From assembly GCF_000955955.1 (NCBI RefSeq), contig NZ_JYJG01000263.1, positions 1 through 5,891 on the forward strand: a stretch of DNA of 5,891 bases. Reading direction: 5' to 3'. Under the pieces are notes generated by a model. The model had not been told where the DNA came from. It saw only the letters and a program-made list of their open reading frames with translations, and did no database searches. The translations under genes were made by a program, and so were the position numbers. This DNA comes from Lentzea aerocolonigenes. Its GTDB lineage: Bacteria; Actinomycetota; Actinomycetes; Mycobacteriales; Pseudonocardiaceae. Positions 1 to 5,030 of this stretch are shown here, piece after piece (the stretch's first letter is position 1; the number at the start of each line of letters is the position of its first letter).

Positions 1-273
1 GCCCAGCGCGAAGCCCAGCACCGTGCCGGACACGGTCAGCACGATCGTGGTGCCGACCGCCGTCAGGATCGACTGGGCGGTGAAGTAGCGGGCGAACGTC
101 GGCCAGTCCCAGGCGGGGTTGGTGACCAGGCCGTGGACGAACTGCGCCACGAGCACCAGCACGGCGACGACGCCGACCCACCTCCAGGGGTGGCGGGCGG
201 CGACGACGGGCAAGGCGGCGAGGTCCGCCGATCTGTCCTTTGTGGAGGCAGGCGTGAGGGTGCCAGAAGACAT
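1..273 (-). CDS. Amino-acid-type ABC transporter permease, N-terminal part (cut by window edge)
   Basis: The reading frame is open from the ATG at 273 to the window edge, giving 91 residues. After a polar N-terminus of about 25 residues comes RHPWRWVG and a hydrophobic segment (about residues 32-50, WVGVVAVLVLVAQ). It is followed by a loop with VTNPAWDWPTFARYFT and a second hydrophobic segment starting near residue 68 (SILTAVGTTIVLTVSGTVLG). This matches the N-terminus of polar amino acid (His/Glu/Gln/cystine group) inner-membrane permeases, where 'HGLVTNP.(F/W).W..F' precedes the first core helix. The conserved EAA loop lies outside the window. The start is supported by AAGGA six bases upstream (280-284 on the plus strand). 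A cysteine-type leader peptide lies 39 nt upstream, so the substrate may be cystine or another sulfur compound; that is inference. The substrate cannot be read from this fragment. Confidence 0.8.
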   Translation of the reverse strand, partial: MSSGTLTPASTKDRSADLAALPVVAARHPWRWVGVVAVLVLVAQFVHGLVTNPAWDWPTFARYFTAQSILTAVGTTIVLTVSGTVLGFALG

Positions 274-302
274 GGCGGGTCCTTGTCGAACGGCGTGAGG
301 TG

Positions 303-344
303 GGCTGCGAGGTCAGCCGGTACAGGCGGTGCTGCAGACACGCC
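303..344 (-). promoter_or_regulatory. Candidate attenuator pairing region after the leader Cys codons
   Basis: In the minus-strand transcript, GGCTG and CAGCC (303-307 and 314-318 on plus) form a 5-bp hairpin with a 6-nt loop that includes the leader stop codon. Separately, GGCGTG in leader codons 17-19 (plus 339-344) can pair with CACGCC just before the permease ribosome site (plus 292-297). The second pairing would enclose the first. GGCGTG also has a competing local partner in the CGCC of codons 22-23. Such alternatives fit ribosome-controlled switching, but the stems are short and high GC makes chance pairing likely. Confidence 0.35.
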
Positions 345-393
345 CGTGGTCGATGTGCCTGCGGGAGGACAGGAACAGAGCGAAGTCGGCCAT
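313..393 (-). CDS. Cysteine-type attenuator leader peptide (26 aa)
   Basis: A 26-codon ORF begins at the ATG at 393 and ends at the TGA at 313, on the same strand as and just upstream of the permease. The peptide starts MADFALFLSS, continues RRHIDHGRV and ends with two cysteines at residues 20 and 24 (CSTAC), followed by TG and the stop. The RRH(I/V)D..RV..A.C pattern is that of small actinobacterial 'putative leader peptides' found before sulfur-assimilation and transport genes; mycobacterial polycysteine leaders act as cysteine-responsive attenuators. A good ribosome site (GGGAGG, six bases before the ATG) supports translation. Ribosome pausing at the Cys codons would be expected to change folding of the 39-nt stretch before the permease ribosome site. 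Family identity comes from recall of the motif; no search was run. Confidence 0.8.
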   Translation of the reverse strand: MADFALFLSSRRHIDHGRVCSTACTG

Positions 394-445
394 TCCTGCC
401 CTCCCTTCCCTGCGCTCCGATGAGAGCACTTGCAGAACACGGCTC

Positions 446-475
446 ACGTTAAGGAGCGCACGATCGTCCGGGCAA
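446..475 (-). promoter_or_regulatory. Candidate promoter for leader-permease transcript
   Basis: On the minus strand TTGCCC (plus 470-475) and TAACGT (plus 446-451) are 18 bp apart. TAACGT fits the actinobacterial TANNNT -10 pattern. Transcription would start near plus 439, giving a 5' leader of about 45 nt before the leader-peptide ATG. The match is moderate and comes from inspection only. Confidence 0.4.
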
Positions 476-595
476 GGACGTCCACGTGCTGAACAACCGT
501 CGGACACCGAGGGAGTTTCGTGCTTGCGCGGATGCCGGTCGTGCTGTCACGATCTTCCGCATGTCGACTCGAAAGGGCGTGCGCGCCCTCGCGCT

Positions 596-1322
596 GTGAG
601 CGCACCGGGCGGGCTCGAGACCCGCTCTCTCCTTCAGCTCCGCGATGAATGGCTGAGCCATGCGCTGAGCACCGCACCCGCTGATCGTCCGGCGGCCGAG
701 GAGGCCGTGGCGCGGCTCTACGCGTCCATCGGCAGGCCACCACCGGAGTTCGTCTGGGTGCGGTCACCCGCGGAAGCCGCGAAACTGTTACCCGCCAAGG
801 AAGTCATCTGCTTCGAGGACGACTGGATGGTCGTCGGGGCAGAGCTCGCCGCACAGCTCTCGAACCTCGTCCAGCGGATGTGTGAGCGCACCGACTGGCA
901 GGGCGCTCCGAGCCGCATCCGCAGGGAACTGCGGCGCACACCCACGTGCCTTGCGAAGCTGGTGAGATCGATGATGCACGACGCGTCCACCGGTGTCGGC
1001 TGTTCGACCTGTGGGAGACCCAGGTCCGGTCGACCGGCTGGTGGTGGGCCGGCGAAGACGTCTGCGTCATGGCAGAACGTCCAACAGCCGTGTACGTCGA
1101 CGAGAATTCGTTGCCGCACAATGACGATGGGCCTGCGCTGGAGTTCGCGGACGGCAGCTGCGCCCATGCGTGGCACGGCAACCCGACAACGCCGGTCTCC
1201 TCCGCACGCGCCGCCGCTACGGCCTGAGCGTGCCCCCCTCGTTCCAGCACCCGGTCGAGGCCGCCGCCTGGACCTACGGGCCGGAACCGCAGCAGTACTC
1301 CCAACTCCTTCGACGCACCTGA
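596..1322 (+). pseudogene. DUF6745-like gene, broken across three frames
   Basis: Recognisable protein runs through three plus-strand frames in turn. Segment 1 (about 596-946) reads LRDEWLSHALSTAPADRPAA, then RLYASIGRPPPEFVWVRSP, typical of the N-terminus of actinobacterial DUF6745 proteins. Segment 2 (about 1000-1180, one frame over) reads LFDLWETQVRSTGWWWAGED, CVMAERPTAVYVDE, then HNDDGPALEFADG and AHAWHG, the DUF6745 core motif. Segment 3 (about 1185-1322, third frame) reads RRRYGLSVPPSF, VEAAAWTYGPEPQQYSQLLR, RT and stop, a plausible C-terminus. From memory of the family, sequence between segments 1 and 2 looks shortened, so deletions as well as frameshifts are likely. The GTG at 596 is a possible start but has no ribosome site; the frame is open further upstream to 329 without protein-like sequence. 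The function of DUF6745 is unknown. Sequencing errors could explain one frame change but are less likely to explain two plus missing sequence. Confidence 0.65.
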
Positions 1323-1333
1323 ACACACCATGA

Positions 1334-1552
1334 ACCTCGCTGAACTCGTCGACCGCGATCGTCATCCCGTTCTCGATGATCACCGAACCAGACCAGAACA
1401 GCACCCGATGGGTACCGGTGGAGGGAATCCACCTCATCACCGGTGGGGACGGCCGCAACCCGCACGTCGTCGTCGCCGATCCAGGCACCTGCAGGTGGTC
1501 GCCCTTGCTGCACCCCGAACACGGCGACACCGGTATCGCGCCTGGTCAGTAG
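1334..1552 (+). pseudogene. Unidentified coding-like fragment
   Basis: An open frame of 72 codons between two in-frame stops (TGA at 1331-1333 and TAG at 1550-1552) has roughly 85% G/C at third positions by hand count. It contains protein-like text such as STAIVIPFSMITEPDQ, RWVPVEGIHLITGGDG and NPHVVVADPGTCRWSP. The only ATG is at 1376 and has no ribosome site. I do not recognise the family. An overlapping minus-strand frame shares the same third-base positions, so base bias alone cannot settle the strand. It lies directly after the decayed DUF6745-like gene and may be part of the same decay, or the remnant of another gene. It may also be non-coding. Confidence 0.3.
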
Positions 1553-1602
1553 CTCGTGCGGCGGCAGCGGCATGCGTTCGGGCTGGTCGCGGACTGAAAT
1601 GT

Positions 1603-1633
1603 TTGCCTTGACGTGCGCGTCAAGGTTTAGCGT
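1603..1633 (+). promoter_or_regulatory. MerR-type promoter with 19-bp spacer; leaderless start
   Basis: TTGCCT (1603-1608) and TAGCGT (1628-1633) are separated by 19 bp, the over-long spacing characteristic of promoters that MerR-family regulators activate by untwisting DNA. The -10 is seven bases from the ATG at 1641, so transcription is predicted to begin at or next to the start codon. There is no ribosome site before this ATG, consistent with a leaderless mRNA, which is common in actinobacteria. Confidence 0.65.
1606..1625 (+). promoter_or_regulatory. MerR operator: perfect 8-bp inverted repeat
   Basis: The arms CCTTGACG (1606-1613) and CGTCAAGG (1618-1625) are exact inverted copies around TGCG. 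The dyad sits within the promoter spacer, slightly overlapping the -35, which is the normal location for a MerR-family dimer site. The adjacent regulator gene is the obvious candidate to bind it, implying autoregulation. Confidence 0.7.
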
Positions 1634-1640
1634 TCGTGCC

Positions 1641-2027
1641 ATGAGGATCGGCGAACTGGCCAAGCGAGCCGGCACCACCACGCGGGCGCTGCGCTTCTAC
1701 GAGTCCCAGGGGCTCCTGGAGGCGCAGCGCACGTCCAACGGCTACCGCGAGTACTCCGAGCACGACCTGCGGCTGGTTCGCGAGATCCAGTCGCTGCAGG
1801 CGGTCGGGCTGAGCCTGGAGGACGCGCGACCGTTCGTGGCGTGCTTGAGAGCGGGCCACGAGTCCGGCGACTCGTGTCCTGACTCGCGGGAGGTCTACCG
1901 GCGCAAGCTCGCCGAGGTGGACGCGTGCCTGGAGCGACTCCAGGGCGTCCGGGAGTTCCTCGAAGCCAGACTCGCCTTCCAAGATCCGTGCCTCGTGCCC
2001 GAACCCAAGGAGTTCCTGTGCAGCTGA
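1641..2027 (+). CDS. MerR-family transcriptional regulator (128 aa)
   Basis: A winged-helix DNA-binding domain of the MerR family occupies residues 1-70: MRIGELAKRAGTTTRALRFY, then E(S)QGLL, R.SNGYREYSEHDL and the I.SLQAVGLSLEDA segment. A coiled-coil dimer helix follows (about residues 84-113, VYRRKLAEVDACLERLQGVR). Five cysteines lie at residues 68, 79, 96, 117 and 127; C68 and C79 flank the HESGDS loop, where MerR proteins sense their signal. The short C-terminus argues against a large drug-binding domain. The next gene is a thioredoxin overlapping by 10 nt, so thiol redox state or a thiol-reactive compound or metal is a reasonable signal; that is inference. The ATG at 1641 is chosen because the MerR fold starts there and a promoter ends just before it. 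The frame is open upstream to 1443, but that stretch contains the promoter and operator. Confidence 0.9.
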   Translation: MRIGELAKRAGTTTRALRFYESQGLLEAQRTSNGYREYSEHDLRLVREIQSLQAVGLSLEDARPFVACLRAGHESGDSCPDSREVYRRKLAEVDACLERLQGVREFLEARLAFQDPCLVPEPKEFLCS

Positions 2028-2326
2028 CCGACGCCACGTTCGCGGACCAGACGCGGACCGGCACCGTGCTCGTCGAGTTCTGGGCGCAGTGGTGCGGGCC
2101 GTGCCACATGCTCTCGCCCATCCTCGACCAGATCGACAGCGAGCGTGACGACCTCACCGTCTACAAGATCAACGCGGACGAGAACACCGCCACCGCGCGC
2201 GACTACCAGGTGATGTCGTTGCCGACGATGTTGCTGTTCCGCGACGGCGTGCCGATCAGGCAGATCGTGGGAGCGCGCCCCAAGTCGCGGTTGCTTGCTG
2301 AATTGGATGACGCGCTGAGCGCGTGA
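2018..2326 (+). CDS. trxA: Thioredoxin (102 aa)
   Basis: A complete small thioredoxin, a cytoplasmic disulfide reductase normally recycled by thioredoxin reductase with NADPH. The active site WCGPC is at residues 25-29, preceded by the strand VLVEFWAQ, and the cis-proline is P69 in MSLPTM. The glycine of the final strand is in RQIVGA (G85). At 102 residues with no extension or signal peptide it is a standard cytosolic form. The start is the GTG at 2018, set by AAGGAG five bases upstream (2007-2012). The reading frame is open further upstream, but that part lies inside the MerR gene. The start overlaps the MerR stop by 10 nt, so the two are very probably translationally coupled. The gene symbol reflects the family; actinobacteria usually carry several thioredoxins, and this one may be an accessory copy. 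Confidence 0.93.
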   Translation: MQLTDATFADQTRTGTVLVEFWAQWCGPCHMLSPILDQIDSERDDLTVYKINADENTATARDYQVMSLPTMLLFRDGVPIRQIVGARPKSRLLAELDDALSA

Positions 2327-2332
2327 GCCGCC

Positions 2333-2338
2333 TATCTT
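2333..2338 (+). promoter_or_regulatory. Possible -10 box of a leaderless antiporter transcript
   Basis: TATCTT fits TANNNT and ends six bases before the ATG at 2345, the spacing expected for a transcript starting at the ATG. The only upstream -35 candidate is a weak TGACGC at 2308-2313 (19-bp spacer). The alternative is read-through from the MerR-thioredoxin promoter with GAGG at 2339-2342 as a very close, poor ribosome site. Confidence 0.3.
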
Positions 2339-2344
2339 GAGGCC

Positions 2345-3928
2345 ATGCTCGGTCTCGAACTCGTGGTGGTGCTCGGGGTGTGCATCCTGGCGAGCAGCGT
2401 CGCGTCAGGACGGTTGCGCCTCGCCGCCCCCGTTTTGCTGGTCGTTTGTGGTGCTGTGCTCGGCTTCGTGCCGGCCCTGGAGTCGGTCAGCCTCCCGCCA
2501 GAGGCGATGCTGCTGATCTTCCTGCCGGCGTTGCTGTACTGGGAGAGCCTCAACACCTCGCTGCGCGAAATCCGCAGCAACCTCCGCCCGATCGTGCTGC
2601 TCAGCACGCTGCTCGTGCTCGCGACGGCCGCGGCGGTGGCGGCGGTCGCCCACGCGCTGGGCCTCGACTGGGGCCCGGCGTGGGTGCTCGGCGCGGCCCT
2701 CGCGCCCACCGACGCGACCGCCGTCTCCGCCATCGCCCGCGGCATGCCGCGCCGGACGACGACCATCCTGCGCGCGGAGTCGCTGATCAACGACGGCACG
2801 GCCCTCGTGATCTACGCGATCGCCGTGGCGATCACGACCGGTGAGCAGCGGTTCAGCACCGGCATGGTCGGGCTGCAACTGCTGCTGTCGTACGCGGGCG
2901 GCGCGGCGGCCGGGCTGGCGATCGCGTGGCTGGTGGTGCAGGTGCGCAGGCGGCTCGACAACCCGATCCACGAGACCGTGGTCAGCATCCTCACGCCGTT
3001 CTCCGCGTTCCTGGTGGCCGAACTGGTGCACGGGTCCGGTGTGATCGCGGTGGTGACGTGCGGGTTGGCTTTGGCACGCGTCGGGCCGCGCATCGTGCGC
3101 GCCGACACCCGGCAGGTCAGCTCGGCGTTCTGGGGCATTGCGACGTTCGCGCTCAACGGCGCGCTGTTCGTCCTGATCGGACTCCAGGCGCACAGCGCGG
3201 TCCGCAACCTGGACAGCTCCCAGGTCCTGAAGTCCTTTGGTGCCATCGGGCTCGTGGCGTTGGCCGTCGCGGGCACTCGGTTGTTGTGGGGCTACACGAC
3301 TCCGTACATCATCCGCGCGATCGACCGCCGTCCTCAGCAACGTCTTCGCCGCGTCGGTGCGCGGCAACGTCTCGTGTCGTCGGCGGCGGGGTTCCGCGGC
3401 GCCGTGTCGTTGGCAGCGGCTCTGGCGGTTCCGGAGACCGTCGTCGGCGGCGCGCCCTTCCCGTTCCGCGAGGAGATCATCCTCATCACGTCCGGCGTGG
3501 TCGTGCTGACGCTGGTCGTGCAGTCGCTGATGCTGCCGTCGATCATCCGGTTCTCCCGCCTGCCCGAGGACACCGCGGTCGACGAGGAGCTGAAGCTCGC
3601 CCAGTCGACGGCCTCCGAGGAGGCCTACGAGGCGTTGCCGCGCCTGGCCGACAAGGTGGGTGTGAGCGACGTCGTCTACAAGCGGGTGCTCGCCGAGTAC
3701 GAGCACCACCTGGAGGTTCGGCGCGCCAAGGAAGCCGGCGACGAGGAGGTGGCGCAGTCCGAGGTCGAGTACGCGGCGTTGCGGCTGGAGCTGATCGCGC
3801 ACAAGCGGGCCACGGTGGTGCGGCTGCGCGACGAGGCGGCGATCGACGACATCGTGCTGCGGGCGGTGCAACGGCGGCTCGACATCGAGGAGGTCCGGCT
3901 CTCGCGGCGGGAGATCGAGGAGGACTGA
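2345..3928 (+). CDS. Na+/H+ antiporter, CPA1/NhaP type (527 aa)
   Basis: This multi-pass inner-membrane protein exchanges monovalent cations (Na+, possibly K+ or Li+) for protons, serving pH and salt homeostasis. About a dozen hydrophobic segments span residues 1-404. CPA1 hallmarks are present: FLPALLYWESLN (60-70), LAPTDATAVSAIARG (119-133) with D123, RAESLINDGTALVIY (143-157) with the N149-D150 ion-binding pair, and GFRGAVSLAAALAVP (349-363) with the conserved arginine R351. A charged, mostly helical cytoplasmic tail fills about 405-527, probably a regulatory domain as in other bacterial CPA1 proteins. The length matches bacterial CPA1 members of about 525 residues. It begins 18 nt after the thioredoxin stop and is followed after 17 nt by a kinase gene, suggesting at least partial co-transcription. 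The ion preference cannot be decided from sequence. Confidence 0.9.
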   Translation: MLGLELVVVLGVCILASSVASGRLRLAAPVLLVVCGAVLGFVPALESVSLPPEAMLLIFLPALLYWESLNTSLREIRSNLRPIVLLSTLLVLATAAAVAAVAHALGLDWGPAWVLGAALAPTDATAVSAIARGMPRRTTTILRAESLINDGTALVIYAIAVAITTGEQRFSTGMVGLQLLLSYAGGAAAGLAIAWLVVQVRRRLDNPIHETVVSILTPFSAFLVAELVHGSGVIAVVTCGLALARVGPRIVRADTRQVSSAFWGIATFALNGALFVLIGLQAHSAVRNLDSSQVLKSFGAIGLVALAVAGTRLLWGYTTPYIIRAIDRRPQQRLRRVGARQRLVSSAAGFRGAVSLAAALAVPETVVGGAPFPFREEIILITSGVVVLTLVVQSLMLPSIIRFSRLPEDTAVDEELKLAQSTASEEAYEALPRLADKVGVSDVVYKRVLAEYEHHLEVRRAKEAGDEEVAQSEVEYAALRLELIAHKRATVVRLRDEAAIDDIVLRAVQRRLDIEEVRLSRREIEED

Positions 3929-3945
3929 CAGCCAGGGCCGGTCTC

Positions 3946-4620
3946 ATGATCACACCACGGGAGCGCGTGCTGCGCCGGATCGCTGACCACCTCGCTGCTT
4001 CGCGCCCCGGTCACCCGCTGCGGGTCGCCATCGACGGGATCACGGCGTCCGGCAAGACGACTCTCGCCCGCGAGCTGACGGCTGCCCTGGTCGAACGTGG
4101 ACGTGCGGCCGCGCACCTGTCGATGGACGGCTTCCACAACCCGAGGGCGGTCAGGCACCGGCAAGGCCGCGACAGCGCGGACGGGTACTACACCGACGCC
4201 TACGACTTCGCGGCGTTCAAGCGGCTGGTACTGGAGCCGCTCGGGCCCGGCGGGGACCGGAAGTACCGCGAGCGGATCATCGACCTGCGCTCGGACACGC
4301 CGATCGACGAGCCGCCGCTCCTCGCGGCCGAGGACCTGGTGCTGGTCGTGGACGGCAGCTTCCTGCAGAGGGAGCTGACGTGGGACGAGGTGGTCTTCGT
4401 CGACACGCCGTTCGAGGTGGCGCGGGACCGCGGGACGCGCCGGGACGCGGAGCTGCTCGGCGGGCTCGATCAGGCTCGCCGGGCCTTCGACCAGCGGTAT
4501 CACGCTGCCAGCCGCCGGTACCTCGACGAGGTGGGGCCGGCGGATCGGGCCTCCGTGGTGCTCGGCAACGAGGACGTCACGAACCCGGTGCTGCGGCGGA
4601 TCCCCGGCGTCGGCGTGTGA
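3946..4620 (+). CDS. Uridine-kinase-like P-loop kinase (224 aa)
   Basis: A P-loop phosphotransferase of the uridine kinase/phosphoribulokinase group. Walker A is GITASGKT at residues 31-38. It is followed by the substrate-side motif HLSMDGFHNPRAVRHRQGRD (57-76), in which SMDGFH corresponds to the D.FH motif of uridine kinases, and by GYYTDAYDF (80-88). LVLVVDGSFL (131-140) corresponds to the strand ending in the second acidic motif, and VVFVDTPFEVARDR follows. This actinobacterial family is usually annotated as uridine kinase or nucleoside kinase, but the true substrate is uncertain. At 224 residues it is of normal length. The ATG at 3946 is chosen as the first start after the antiporter stop (17 nt away) and gives the usual short N-terminal helix before the P-loop. 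The ribosome site is weak (AGGG about nine bases upstream), suggesting reliance on read-through from the antiporter. Confidence 0.85.
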   Translation: MITPRERVLRRIADHLAASRPGHPLRVAIDGITASGKTTLARELTAALVERGRAAAHLSMDGFHNPRAVRHRQGRDSADGYYTDAYDFAAFKRLVLEPLGPGGDRKYRERIIDLRSDTPIDEPPLLAAEDLVLVVDGSFLQRELTWDEVVFVDTPFEVARDRGTRRDAELLGGLDQARRAFDQRYHAASRRYLDEVGPADRASVVLGNEDVTNPVLRRIPGVGV

Positions 4621-4644
4621 CCAACGGGCTTCTGCCCGGGGTCA
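4618..4644. terminator. Bidirectional hairpin terminator between convergent genes
   Basis: TGACC (4618-4622) pairs with GGTCA (4640-4644), then after a small internal loop CGGGC (4625-4629) pairs with GCCCG (4634-4638) around a TTCT tetraloop. The stop codons of the kinase (4618-4620) and the VOC gene (4642-4644 on minus) form the base of the stem. No T-run follows on either side, which is common for actinobacterial terminators. Confidence 0.6.
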
Positions 4645-4992
4645 GAGGCTGTGTGCGACGGGGTGAAGCGGTTGGTACAGGGGCAGTTCGGCCCCGCTCG
4701 GCATCCGCACCGCGGTGAGTCGTCCCCACCGTTCCTCGGTCACCTGCCGGGTGGTTTCGACGCCGGCCGCGGCGAGGTCGGCCAGGACCGCGTCCAGGTC
4801 GTCGCACATCAGGTAGAACTCGTGTTGCGGCGGCCCGTCGGTCGGGTGCACGGCGACCTCGGCAGGTGGCAGCTTGAAGATCAGCCAGCCGTGCCCGGCG
4901 TCCACGTGGGGGAACCCGAGGACGTCGGCGATGAAGGCCCGGTCCGCCTCGGCGTCCTGGCTGTAGAGGATCACGTGCGCGCCGCTGAACAT
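4642..4992 (-). CDS. VOC-family (glyoxalase/bleomycin-resistance fold) protein, 116 aa
   Basis: A single-module-length vicinal-oxygen-chelate protein with two beta-alpha-beta-beta-beta halves. The first half starts AHVILYSQDAEADRAFIADV, then LGFPHVDAGHGWLIFKLP. The second contains HEFYLMCDDLDAVLADLAAA, GVETT, ERWGRLTAVRMPSGAELPLY. Candidate metal ligands are H6, H57/E58 and E102, in the positions typical of the fold, so a divalent-metal enzyme is possible. VOC members include lyases, dioxygenases and drug-binding resistance proteins, and the reaction cannot be named from this sequence. The ATG at 4992 is chosen because it places the first strand right at the N-terminus; a TTG two codons upstream with GAGG five bases before it is an alternative. 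It lies 38 nt after the WYL regulator gene, so the two are probably one operon. Confidence 0.85.
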   Translation of the reverse strand: MFSGAHVILYSQDAEADRAFIADVLGFPHVDAGHGWLIFKLPPAEVAVHPTDGPPQHEFYLMCDDLDAVLADLAAAGVETTRQVTEERWGRLTAVRMPSGAELPLYQPLHPVAHSL

Positions 4993-5030
4993 GGCCAACC
5001 ATGCCTCGCGAAGCCGTTGCCGCGCAACCG

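Noticed and set aside
329..595. An upstream extension of the DUF6745-like frame to an ATG at 329
   Set aside because: The translation has no protein-like pattern and would overlap the leader peptide and its promoter on the other strand.
718..1530. A 270-codon open frame on the minus strand over the DUF6745-like region
   Set aside because: Its translation shows no domain-like sequence over the part opposite the DUF6745-like motifs, and the plus-strand family motifs explain that DNA. The part over 1334-1530 shares third-base positions with the plus-strand fragment, so its bias is not independent.
1443..1640. An upstream extension of the MerR frame
   Set aside because: It would place the operator and promoter inside the gene, and the MerR fold starts exactly at the ATG at 1641.
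2310..2324. A 7-bp inverted repeat (ACGCGCT/AGCGCGT) at the end of the thioredoxin gene
   Set aside because: The arms are separated by a single base, so a stable RNA hairpin would be shorter, there is no T-run, and it falls within coding sequence where CG-rich codons make such palindromes common.
2405..3871. A 488-codon open frame on the minus strand
   Set aside because: It is antisense to the antiporter and rich in Arg, Gln, His and Asp with no hydrophobic or domain pattern, a typical high-GC shadow.
2926..3945. A long N-terminal extension of the kinase frame
   Set aside because: It lies inside the antiporter gene, is Arg/Gly-rich shadow sequence, and the kinase fold begins right after the ATG at 3946.
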